From Verrucomicrobiota bacterium (GTDB lineage: Bacteria > Verrucomicrobiota > Verrucomicrobiia > Opitutales > Opitutaceae): a DNA stretch of 64,000 bases. Positions 1 through 10,700 of this stretch are shown here, piece by piece. The notes under the pieces are model-generated. The model worked only from the letters and a program-made list of their open reading frames with translations. It did no database searches and was not told where the DNA came from. Location: the NCBI GenBank assembly GCA_023399155.1, contig JAEWQP010000030.1:359381-423380 (forward strand), written 5' to 3'. Within the stretch, counting starts at the first letter, position 1, and every line of letters starts with the position of its first letter. The position numbers and the translations under genes were made by a program.

Positions 1-1
1 C

Positions 2-124
2 GAGCTGCATGTTCTGCAGGAGGGAGTGCCGGAAGCCATTCCAGCCGAGGCCTGCTATCTTGGATGGCAGGAGTCCCTCGGTCTCCTGGCGCGGCTCGTG
101 GAGCCGGACCTCAAGGACGAATAG
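2..124 (+). CDS. SRPBCC/AHSA1-family protein, C-terminal end only
   Basis: An open frame enters from the left edge and stops at TAG 122-124, giving the last 40 residues of a protein. The segment contains CYLGWQESLGLLARLVEP. This matches the final helix of SRPBCC (START-like, Activator of Hsp90 ATPase) proteins, which typically end in a WxxSLxxLxxLVEP helix. The start and most of the domain lie outside the window. Family proteins bind hydrophobic ligands or act as small stress or regulatory partners; the ligand cannot be read from this fragment. Family assignment is inferred from the helix alone. Confidence 0.6.
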   Translation, partial: ELHVLQEGVPEAIPAEACYLGWQESLGLLARLVEPDLKDE

Positions 125-221
125 ATCGCGCCGGGTGGGTCGTTGGCACATCCTGCTGTTCCGACGCGCATGCAAAAAACTGCGCTGGCCATCGGCACCA
201 CCCTCGGGCAGGCAGGGTAGC

Positions 222-725
222 ATGCCCGGACGTCGCGAGTTCATCGAGCGCCTGGTTGCCGCAGCGGACGAAGCGATGCTTCACGAGCCGGCAACACGGC
301 GCACGAAGCTCGCCCGCTGGCTGGTGGCGGAGTTCGTGCCCGACGTGCAGGTTTTCGGATACGACCTCCGCCGCTGGATCGTACCCGGCGTGGAGCCGAA
401 AGCCCGGCCCCCCGAGGACCTCGCGGAGTCGTGGGACGTGCGTCGGTTCCCGCCCGAACTGATCGCGGGCGGCCAGGGAGCGGAAGCCCTCCGCCATATC
501 GCCGCCGGTGCGGCGGCCGTGCTGGCCCGCCGCACGCCCCTGGTCTGGGCAGCCAACGTGCTGGACTGGATACAGGGGCTCGTCCGCGGCAATCGCCGCG
601 AGGCGCGCGCGGAGGTCGCGGGCAACCTAACCGGCGCACGGCTGGGGCGCGCATTGCGCGCGTATCTCGAGGGTGCAGTCACACGCGAAGCGCTCGAACG
701 CACGATACGCGATCTGCTCACGTAG
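222..725 (+). CDS. Hypothetical protein, 167 aa
   Basis: I do not recognise this protein. ATG 222 is preceded by an AGGG-type ribosome site; the frame is open back to position 9, but that extra N-terminus reads like non-coding sequence and overlaps the previous gene, so I chose 222. The product is Arg/Glu/Ala-rich and mostly helical by composition. It has a more hydrophobic middle (VLARRTPLVWAANVLDWIQG, about residues 100-119) and no signal peptide. It follows the SRPBCC gene by 97 bp on the same strand, so cotranscription is possible. No catalytic motif is visible. Confidence 0.5.
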   Translation: MPGRREFIERLVAAADEAMLHEPATRRTKLARWLVAEFVPDVQVFGYDLRRWIVPGVEPKARPPEDLAESWDVRRFPPELIAGGQGAEALRHIAAGAAAVLARRTPLVWAANVLDWIQGLVRGNRREARAEVAGNLTGARLGRALRAYLEGAVTREALERTIRDLLT

Positions 726-880
726 CCGGCCGCGGGTCGATCTGACCCGGCCGGGACGACGACGTCATTTCAGCCGTGGCCGCGATACTGGCCGCAGGGC
801 GGAGAAACTCGGCTGCACGCCACGTCGACTCATCCGATTTAGGGTGACGGGCGGACACCCGCGGCTTTGCCTACGAGCGC

Positions 881-1618
881 ATGCATGCACGCGCCTTCGC
901 GGTAATCGCCGATGTCCATGGCAACGCGTGGGCCTTGGAAGCGGTTCTTGCCGACATAGCGGCCCGCGGCATCCGCACGATCGTCAACCTGGGCGACAAC
1001 GCCAACGGACCGCTGGATCCGGTGCGAGCGGTGGCTCTCCTGCGGGCATCCCGAGCGATTCACGTGCGCGGCAACGGTGATCGCATGACAGGCGACGGCA
1101 GCGAGCCGATGCCCGGTTCTGTGCGCTACGCCCGCGAAAGGCTCGACGCGGATGCGCTCCGCTGGTTGCGCGAACTCCCGGTGCAGGCCCGCGGAGACGG
1201 ATGGCTCGCATTCCATGCCACGCCACGCAGCGACTCCGAATACCTGCTGGAAAATCCAGTGGCAGGCAGCGTCATCCCGGCCAGTGCACACGAGATCGCC
1301 ACGCGGCTGGGCGATGCCGACGCGCCCCTCCTCCTGTGCGGCCACACCCATCTCGCACGGTTGGTGCAGTTGCCGGACGGCCGGCTGGTCGTCAACCCCG
1401 GCAGCGTCGGGCTCCCTGCCTACACCGACGACGTTCCTGTTCCCCACGCGGTGGAGGCGGGGTCACCGGATGCTCGATACGCGTGTGTCGAACGCGCGGG
1501 TGATCGCTGGCGGGTGGAGTTCGTCTGCCTGCCCTACGACGCACACGCGGCCGCGAATGCCGCCCGCGCGGCGGGATGGCACGACTGGGCACGGCACGTG
1601 GAAACGGGATTTCGCTGA
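881..1618 (+). CDS. Calcineurin-like metallophosphoesterase, YfcE/MJ0936 type
   Basis: The 245-residue protein carries the metal-ligand motifs of the YfcE-like metallophosphoesterases in order: ADVHGN (residues 10-15), GDNANGP, a GNGDR motif, CGHTHLA and NPGSVGLP. These build the two-metal site that hydrolyses phosphodiesters or phosphomonoesters; the physiological substrate of such stand-alone enzymes is usually unknown. Length fits the family (about 180-250). There is no signal peptide, so it is probably cytoplasmic. It starts at ATG 881, 155 bp after the preceding gene. No regulatory element stands out upstream. Confidence 0.85.
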   Translation: MHARAFAVIADVHGNAWALEAVLADIAARGIRTIVNLGDNANGPLDPVRAVALLRASRAIHVRGNGDRMTGDGSEPMPGSVRYARERLDADALRWLRELPVQARGDGWLAFHATPRSDSEYLLENPVAGSVIPASAHEIATRLGDADAPLLLCGHTHLARLVQLPDGRLVVNPGSVGLPAYTDDVPVPHAVEAGSPDARYACVERAGDRWRVEFVCLPYDAHAAANAARAAGWHDWARHVETGFR

Positions 1619-1927
1619 CGCCCGACGCTGGTCGAGCACCGGCGCCCTGACCCCGTCGCCCGCCCATGCGCTCCGGGCCGGAGCTGTCTGATCGCCGCAG
1701 CCGTGCTGGTGTTTTCCTGAAAGGAGGAGTTGGACACCGGGGGCACGGCCCGTCCGGATCCGCGAGCGTATCTGGCCGGCGAACTCGATCACCATGTATT
1801 ATCACCCCGGGTACGTTCACTCCTCGATTGGCGCCGCAGTGCGATCTGCAACCGGGGACACCCGCCCCGCGCGCCGCGGAGCGCGCGCGAAGGCGGGCCT
1901 CCCCCCGCGCAAGGACGAAGCTCCACC
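1619..1927. other. Convergent intergenic region, no gene seen
   Basis: This gap separates the phosphoesterase (plus) from the 3' end of the autotransporter (minus). I see GC-rich dyads but no classic hairpin with a T-tract. A strong AAAGGAGGAG Shine-Dalgarno-like string (about 1720-1729) stands directly before a TTG at 1730, but the frame runs on antisense into the autotransporter barrel and resembles no family known to me. Confidence 0.4.
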
Positions 1928-4900
1928 TCAGAACGTGAACGTTCCCCGAAGTTCGCCGGCGTCGGACCGCCCGTGACTCGACTCGGTCCGGTGGTAGCTC
2001 AACCGCACGCTCCACGGTGCCACGCCGCCCAGTTCCACGCCGAGGGACGCGTGACGTGCACCCTGTCCAAGCGGAACGGGAAGCCGCATGCCCGCGACCG
2101 ACTCTGGCGCGACTTCGAGTCGGGCCCGGACCTCGGTAGCAGGCCCGCTCAGGTAGTACTGCAGGCCGAGATCAAGGCAGGGCTCGATCGTGAGGCCCGA
2201 GCCGGTCGTGTAGCGGTAGCCCATCTCCAGGCGGGGTGTCGTCCACGCGTGCGTCTCATTGCCGTCGAGCAGGACGAGATTCTGGGAACCCGCGCCGGTC
2301 TCGTGCTCCAGGCTTGCGGATACCTGTGCGAAACCGAGGTCGAGCGCGGGCCGCAGCCAGAAGCGCCCGTCGGCGATGCCTGGTACCGCAAGCTGGTGCG
2401 AGATGCCGAGCAAGCCGCCCGCGATCTCCAGGTAACGCTTCGACCTCGCCTCATACGGCTCGGTCACGGCGATCGCCCTGCGGGTCTCGGTCTTGTCCCA
2501 GGCGTAGCCGACGCTGGCGCTCAGAGCCGTCTGCCCCAAGATGCGGCGAACCGCGGCACCGACCTGCTGCGTATCCGCCCGTCCGTGCCAGTTGCGTCTG
2601 GAGCCCCGCACGTTGGCGCTGTCCAGTGACACACCCACATTGCAGGTCCAATCGCCTCCGACGCGCTGCACGCCGAACGACGTGCGGTCGGTCGTGCGGC
2701 GCGTCGCCTGGTAGTCTCCGCGACGGGCGCGAGAGTCCGCCTCGCGCTCGTGCTGCATCCAGGTGGTCCACGACGCCTCCTCCGCGCCTTCGCCGCCCGA
2801 GGGCAGCCGGTCGAGGAGGATCTCCATGAACCGCTGGTTGCCCCGGATCAACGCAGCCTGGTGTTCGCCAAAGAACTCCGGCGACAGGCTCGTCAACGCG
2901 GTCCGGTAACTCTCCAGGTCCGATTCATACAGCAGCCGGACAATGGTGTCGGCCAGGTGCGGCGAGCTTCCGGCATTCTGCACCTCGTTAAGGTAGCTGC
3001 CGACCACGACGAGATTGGCGCTCAGGTCGTCCGGCGCGAAATCCACGGTCGCGTCGAGGGTCACCGCACGCCCGGACGCGTTGTTGAGCGCCGAGACCAT
3101 GACCACGGATTCCGGCGCCACCAGCATCGCGGCCGTCGCACTCGCACCGGCGTCGCCGCTGAAGATCGGCATGGAAAAGGTGCCTGCCCGGATCCGGTGG
3201 GGGTTGATGAGCGAGAGCGAGACACGGCCGGCGACATCGGCCCGCCCCGTTGCATGGATCTCGTCGATCCGGCCCGACTCCCAGTCGAGTTCGACCAACG
3301 ACTCGCCGCCCGCGGCCTGCTCGAAGCTTCCCGCGAGCGCAACCGTCTGCGGGAGCATCGATCCGCCCGATGAAAGCGTGCCGTGGTTCACGAACACGCT
3401 TTCGGGACCGCCGACCCGGAGCGTCGGACCGGCGACGAACGTGGCTCCGCCATGCGAGACCAAGCGATTGACCCCACCGCCAAGGTCAACTTCGCCGACC
3501 ACCATGCCGTACGAGTCGAAAACATCGTCGCCTTCGCCGCCGCGGAACGCCATGCCGGTCAGCCCGTCGTCCGTGCCCACGCCGCCGCGCACGGTGACGT
3601 GATTGCTCGAGCCACCGTCGATCCAGATCGCGGTGCCTCCAGAACCTGCATACACGGTGCGCCCCTGCGCCACGTCGATCGTGATGGCGCCCTGCCCATC
3701 GCGACCGCGCGACTGGGCGAAGATCCCGACGCCGCCCGCGCCGAGTGCCGCCACGGTACCATCGATTGTGAGCGTGACCTCGCCGGAACGACCCGCGCCG
3801 CCAGCCGCATCCGCGAACTGGCGGTCCACGAGGCCGCCACCGCCGCCGAGGCTCTGGGCGAGAATGCCGATCGAGCCCTCACCGGTCACGAGCACGTTGC
3901 CCGTTTGGTTCAGGTCGATCACACCGCCGTCACCGATATTTCCGTCGCGCGTGGTCACCTGCACCGCGTCGGCCGGCATGTCCGTGAAGACAGCCCCGCC
4001 GCCGCCGCCGATGCTCTGGAGCACGATGCCATGAGCGAGTCGCCCGCGTGTCTGGATGGCGCCGGAGTTGGCCAGCGTGAGCGTGCCGCCGTCGCCCGCG
4101 GACTGGTCGGTCCCGCCGATCAAGACTCCCAGCGCGTGGATGCCCGTCACGAAGCCCATGCCACCGCCGCCACCGATCGACTGCACCATCAGGCCCTGCG
4201 CCCGGTCCCCCTCCGTGTAGTAGTCGCCCGAATACTCCATTCCGACCGAGCCGCCGTCGGTCTGCGTGCTGCCCGTGGCTCCGAGTTCGAGTGTCGCCAC
4301 CGGCTGACCGGCCACGGGGTCGTCCGACGCCGCCGCGGCAGACGACAGGACGGGCCACGCCCGAAGCATGGTATCGTGGCCGAGCGCACCGTTCGCCGCG
4401 GAAGCACTCTGCGGGACCGAGTTGACCACGAGGTTCACCAAACCGCCGCCCCCGCCGATCGTCTGGATCAACGAGCCGGCGGAACGATCCCCCAGTGTCG
4501 CCACGTCGCCGTCACGATCCGCAGTGAGATCGCCGCCCCCGGCGATCTTCGTCCACAGCGATCCGAGCGCCACCCACAACCGCGACAGTGAATCGTCCCC
4601 CACCTCGAGCGTGAACGTCCCGCTGCCGCCGCCGCCGCCGATGGACTCGACGAGATCGGCGCAGGAATCGACGCCGGAGGAAACCAGATCACCTACGTAA
4701 TTCCAGGAGATGATTCCCCCGGCGACCTCGATGGCATCGCGCACCCCGAAGGTCGCCTCCGCCTGAAGGTTCGTGCGGGCCTCGCGTGCGATGGCATTGA
4801 TCGCGTCCGCACCGTCCTCGGTCTCCGGCACCCAGTCCGTCGCCTTCGTCTTCAGGTCGAGGAACACATTCACGTCGCCGCCGCCGCCGTTCACCGATTG

Positions 4901-7730
4901 CCGGAAGAACGGTCGGCTGTTGGCACCCGTGGTCACGATCGTGCCGTTCTGGTGCACCTCCACCGAACCGGCCGTCCCGCTCGCCCCTTCCACGCCGAGG
5001 GCGAAATCCAGCGCGAGCGTCGGGAGCATCCATGTCGGGCTCGAGAGCGAAAATCCCGCCGTGCCACCGCCGCCGCTCACGCTCTGCGCAAAGATGCCGT
5101 CCGCGTTGTCGCCATGCACGAAGATCGAGCCGGTGTTGTTCACCACCACGTCACCGCTGTCGCCGCCCGACCCGCCGCATCCGCCGAGCCCGATGCCCGC
5201 CTGGTAGGGCAAGGCCTTGGAGGCAGGATTGGTGCGCAGGTTGCCCGAGAGTGCGGCGGCAAAACCACCGTTGCCGCCGCCGCCGCCCACGCTCTGCGCA
5301 AGGATGCCGTGCGATCCGTTGCCGAAGACCGCGATCGTGCCGTGATTGGCCACGCTGACATCCGCCGCAGCGTTGCCTGAGCCGCCCGATCCACCAATCG
5401 CGAGCGAGCCCTGAGGATTGGGATCCGCCGCGTTCGTGCTGCCGAGCATCAGATTGCCGGCGAGACTGAGGCCACCGGAGCCGCCGCCGCCACCCACGCT
5501 CTGCGCGATGATGGCGTGGGCCGCGGCGCCGTGCGTCTCGATCCGCGTGTTGTTTGTCACGCGCACCGTGCCGGCCTCGCCGCCCTCGCCGCCAGATCCG
5601 CCGATGCTGAACGCGAAGGAGTTCGCCGCGATCTCGCCTCCATTCACGCTCGAGATATTTGCGGTGATCGCCGTGCCGCCGCTGCCGCCGCCTCCGCCGA
5701 CACTCATGGCGAGTATGCCGTGCGCGCTGTCTCCGAAGGTGAAGATGCCACGCGGCAACTCGTCGTCCCGAGCCTCGTCCTCGAACAATCCGTTGGTGAC
5801 CTCGACGTCGCCGCCCTCGCCGCCGTCGCCGCCGTCGCCGCCCAGGCCGATGTTGATCTTCGTGCCCGCGCCCTTGGTCGAAACGGAACCGCTGACCACA
5901 CGGCTGCCCACCCCGCCGCCGCCTCCGACGCTCTGGGCGAAGATCCCGACGGCATTGCGTCCGTTCGTGACGATCGTGCCTGTATTCAGCACGTCCACAC
6001 GATCCGCGATGCCGCCGGTCCCCCCGGCGCCACCCATCGAGATGTCGACATCCATGTCCTTCTCGGCCTCCTGGTTCAGGAGCCCGCGAATGATGCTGCC
6101 GGCATTGCCACCGCCGCCGGCGATGCTTTGCGCAAGCACGCCGTACGAATCGACGCCCTCGGTCACGATCGTCCCCGAATTGATCACATCGACGACGCCT
6201 CCGCCCGAGGCATTTCCGCCCAGGCCGCCGACGCCGATGTAGAACCCGCCGGTCTCGTTGCGTCTGCCGACTCCGATCACTTCGCCACCGCTGCCGCCGC
6301 CGCCGCCCACGCTCTGCGCGAGGACCCCGATCGCTGAATCCGCATGCGTATGAATAGCTGCGGACGTCGTCACCGCCACGTCGCCGCCTGATCCACCCGT
6401 TCCGCCGGATCCGCCCATCATGAAAGAGACGGACGATACCGCCATCTCGCCGCCACCGGCACCGCCAGCCTCGCCGCCACCGCCGCCCACGCTCTGGGCA
6501 AAAATGCCATGCGAGCGCTCGCCGTCGGTGACGATGGTTCCGCCCGCGGTGACGGTGACGTCCCCCGCCGCACCTCCCGGGCCGCCTTCGATGCCGAGTT
6601 CGAAATCGTATTCGGTGCCCTCGGCATCCTTCGGGCTGTCGGGCGCGGGCTCCTGCAGCGAAAACGCATAGGACGAACTGGAGCCACCACCGTTGCCAAC
6701 GCTCTGCGCCATCACGGCGTGCGCATGTTCACCGCGGGTGTGGATGTCTCCATCCGTGACCACCGTGACGTCACCACCTTCACCGCCGCTTCCACCCTGG
6801 CGCCCGAGTTTGATGTCGATCGAGCCGCCCTTGCCGTCGGCGTTGGCCACGTCGGTACCGGCGTTGCCACCACCGCCGCCGATGCTCTGCGCCACGATGC
6901 CGAAGGCATCGCGGCCGAAGGTGTCGATCTGACCGTGATTGCGCACCTCGACTTCACCGCCCGTGCCGCCCTCGCCGGTGCCGCCGCCGATCGCCACGTT
7001 GAGGGACCGGCTCTGCCGGCTGTCCCCGGTGGTGCCCATGGCAAGGTTCAAACGCGCGTTGCCGCCCCCGCCGCCCACGCTCTGTGCGATGATGCCGTGG
7101 CTGTCTCCGCCGGTCGTGACGATATCGCCGTAGTTGTCGACCGTGGCAGTGCCCCCGTTTCCGGCGGAGCCGCCGGAGCCGCCGATCGCGATCTGCGCGG
7201 CATAGGTGCTCTTCGGTGTCGAGGTCCCTGGCTTCTTGCGTGCCGGATTCTGGCGCGCCTCGAGTTCGTCGAGCACGTTGTCATACTTCTTGAATACATC
7301 CTCGTCCACGCCGGTGTGCTTCGGGTGTTTGCGCTCGGTCGGTGTTTCCCCGGCTGGCGCGTCGGCCTTGGCATACATCAGTACGAGGTTGGCGCCGGCG
7401 TCGCCGCCGCCACCGCCGATGCTCGAGGCCTCGATCCCGAAGGCCGCGGCGCCGCTGGTTACGATCACACCGGCGAGCTCGTCGGCCGAGCCGCGCTGCA
7501 CGCTGACCGAGCCGGCGTTCCCGCCGTCTCCACCGAAACCGCCGACGCCGATCACGGCCGCAGAACGGTTCTTCGCGAGCACACCGGAGACATTGACGCC
7601 GCCGGTGCCACCGCCGCCGCCCACGCTCTGGGCAAGGATGCCGCGCGCATAATCGCCCGCGGTCACGATCGCGCCGTTCGACTGCACGTCGACTGCGCCG
7701 GCATTTGCACCCTCGCCGGCAAAACCACCA
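1928..7730 (-). CDS. Giant autotransporter, C-terminal part with beta-barrel (downstream of a frameshift)
   Basis: This is the 3' part of one gene with the ORF that ends at 7663; the two join if one base is restored near 7729. It holds about 20 of the 51 Gly-rich repeat motifs (GIxAQSVGGGGGxGG), the last near 3710-3740. A non-repetitive linker follows (about 2800-3690), then a C-terminal autotransporter barrel of about 290 residues encoded at roughly 1931-2800. The chain ends in ...GTFTF*; a terminal Phe is the usual barrel signal for BAM-assisted insertion in the outer membrane. By family knowledge the barrel anchors or exports the repetitive passenger to the cell surface, where it would act in adhesion or matrix formation. 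If the frameshift is real, this half has no normal start and would not be made or exported. Confidence 0.85.
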
Positions 7731-10700
7731 TGCCGACGTTGACCGAGAAGCTGCCCTTGCTGTCGGATTCTTCCGCGTCCGTGCGCGTCGCGGTGCCGGC
7801 GATATTCACGCCGCCATTGCCGCCGCCGCCCGCAATGCCCTGCGCGAGTATGCCATGCGACCACTCGCCCGTGGTCCTGATCGCGCTGTCATGCGTCACA
7901 TCCACGGTGTCGCTGACCGCGCCGGCACCGCCGAAGCCTCCCATGCCGAAGGTGATTGCCGGCGCGTCGTTGTCCTTGGCCAGGCTTACAGCGCCGCTGA
8001 TGTTGAGCCCGCCATTGCCGCCACCGCCGCCGACGCTCTGGGCGAAGATGCCCGCCGCGGCGTCGCCGTCGGTGATAATCCACTTCGCGGTCGCCTCGAC
8101 CTGGACCGCGCCGGCCACGCCGCCGTCTCCACCGAAGCCGCCGATGCCGACCACGATGGGCGAGTCGCTGGCGATCCCGCCGCTCACGTTGACCCCGCCC
8201 GAGCCTCCGCCCCCGCCGACGCTCTGGGCGACGATGGCCGCATGGCCGTCGCCCCAGGCAGCGAGCGTGTCGGCGTCGATCACGTTGGCCGTGACCGCGC
8301 CACTGCGGCTGCCGGCGCCGCCGAAGCCGCCCACACCGACGACCAGGGCGTGGCCATCGCCCTCGTCCGCAGCCGCGTAAGAGAGCGCACCGCTGACATT
8401 CACACCGCCGCTCCCGCCGCCGCCGCCGATGCTCTGCACGACCATGGCGGACGCGCCGACCGGCTTATCCGAGCCGGCCGGCTGCTCCGGGCCCGTCTCC
8501 GGACGCAGGGCGATGATACTCCCTTCCCGGAACGTCGCCGTCACCGCTTCTCCAATACCGCCGGTTCCGCCGAAGCCCCCGACGCCGATCGAGGCCGAGC
8601 CGCCCAGGCCCTTGCCCTGGGTGACGACACTGAGCGCACCGCTCACGTTTGTGCCGCCGTTGCCACCGCCGCCGCCCACGCTTTGCGCGAGCAGGCCGTG
8701 CGAGCCGGAACCGACCGTCATCACATTGCCGGTCACCGTCAGGTCAACCGTCGAGGCGTCGCCACCGCCGTCGCCGAAACCTCCGACCCCGACGCCGACG
8801 GCTGCGCCATTCTTGCCCGTGAGGTTCACGCCCAGCGCCACGTTCGTGCCTCCGTTGCCGCCGCCGCCGCCGATGCTCTGCGCGATGATGGCGGTCGCAT
8901 CACCACCGCGTGTGCTGAAATGCGCGATATCGGCCGGGCCGACGCCGGTGACCGTGCTGTTCACCGCGCCGCCATTGCCGCCGCGGCCGCCGAATCCGCC
9001 GACACCGACCGCAAGCGCACCGCTCCCCTCCTTCGCGACGGATACCGCTGCCGAGATGTTCGTGCCACCGTTGCCACCCCCGCCGCCGATGCTCTGCGCG
9101 ACGACCGCGTGCGCGTTGGCCGGATCCTCCCTGCCTGCGGTCGACGCCTCCGCGAGTGGTTGTCCCGTGGATACGCGGCCGGTCACGACACTGATCACCT
9201 CGCCGCCGTTGCCGCCGCCACCGCCCGATCCACCGACGCCCACCACGAGCGCCGCGCTGCCGGACTTCGCACCGGAGATCGCCGCGGCGACCGACGTGCC
9301 GCCGCTCCCGCCACCGCCGCCGACGCTCTGCACCAGCACACCGATCGCGTTGGCGCCATGCGTCTCGATCGCTCCCGTGACCTCCGAGTCGACCTTCAGG
9401 CCATGTCCCCCCGAGTCGCCACTTCCGCCGATGTTCACCCCCACCGCGCCGCTCCCGGTCCCAGCAGCGGAGGCCGAGCCGCTCACGCTGAAGCTCCCGC
9501 TTCCGCCGCCGCCGCCCACGCTCTGTGCGATCACGCCTGCGGCGTCGTCGCCGAAGGTGACCACGTCGTTGTTCACGTCGAGCGTGACCTCTCCTCCGTC
9601 ACCGCCGGCCCCGCCGTCGCCGCCCAGTCCCACGCTGACGGCACCACTCCCCGTACCTGCGCCCGAGGCGGCGACGCTCACATTGAAGCCTCCGCTGCCG
9701 CCGCCGCCGCCCACGCTCTGCGCCAGCACGCCCGTGGAGCCGCGACCCGAGGTCGTGATCCTCGCATGTGTATCCGCATCGACGTTACCTCCGTTCACGG
9801 CGTCTCCACCCGCGCCACCGAGCCCGACGGAGATGGCGCCGCTGCCGGTGCCCGCGCCGGAGGCCGCGAGCGTCACGGAGTAGCCTCCCGTTCCGCCGCC
9901 GCCGCCGATGCTTTGCGCCACAAAACCGCTGGAAAAGTCGCCCTCCGTCCTGATCCGGCTCCTCGACGTGGCCGTCACGGTCTCTCCTGCACCACCCGGG
10001 CCGCCGGCGCCGCCCAGACCCACGGTGACCGAGCCGCTGCCTTCGCCGGCGGCCGACACTGCACCGGTGACGCTGAAACCACCGTTGCCGCCGCCGCCGC
10101 CGACACTTTGGGCGAGGAAGCCGATCGAGTTTGCGCCCTGGGTCGAGATGGCGCCCGACTCGCTCACCGCCACGACGTCGCCACCTGCGCCGCCGCCACC
10201 ACCCGACCCGCCGAGCCCGACCGAAATCGCGCCGCTGCCGATTCCCGCGGCCGAAGCTGAACCGGCCACGGCGAAACCGCCGTTGCCACCGCCGCCGCCG
10301 ATGCTCTGGACGACAAACGCGGCTGAGTTGTCGCGCTGTGTAGACAGAGTTCCGGTGGAGTGTGCGTTGACCGAACCGCCATTGCTACCCGCACCGGCCG
10401 CGCCCCCGAGTCCGACCGATACGGCACCGCTACCGCCGCCTGCGGCCGCCGCAGCACCTGAAACCGTGTATCCACCGTTTCCGCCGCCGCCACCGATGCT
10501 CTGCACCACGATCGCACTGGACGATTCGCCGTGCGTCGTCACATCCGCGGAGAGTTCCGCGCCAACTTCCCGACCCTCGCCGCCGCCGGCACCGCTACCG
10601 CCGATGCCCACGGCGACACCAAGGCTTCCCACGCCTCCGAGAGCACCCGCTGCAGCGACCGTATAGCCGCCGTTGCCGCCGCCGCCTCCGACACTCTGCA

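Noticed and set aside
1730..2629. Plus-strand ORF with a perfect AAAGGAGGAG site before TTG
   Set aside because: It runs antisense through the autotransporter barrel, has no recognisable domain, and the TTG directly abuts the site instead of being at 5-9 bases.
6509..10260. Long plus-strand ORFs (over 600 and 800 codons) across the autotransporter
   Set aside because: They are antisense shadows of Gly-rich GGC/GGT repeats, giving periodic Pro/Ala/Arg strings; the minus strand has the signal peptide, repeats and barrel.
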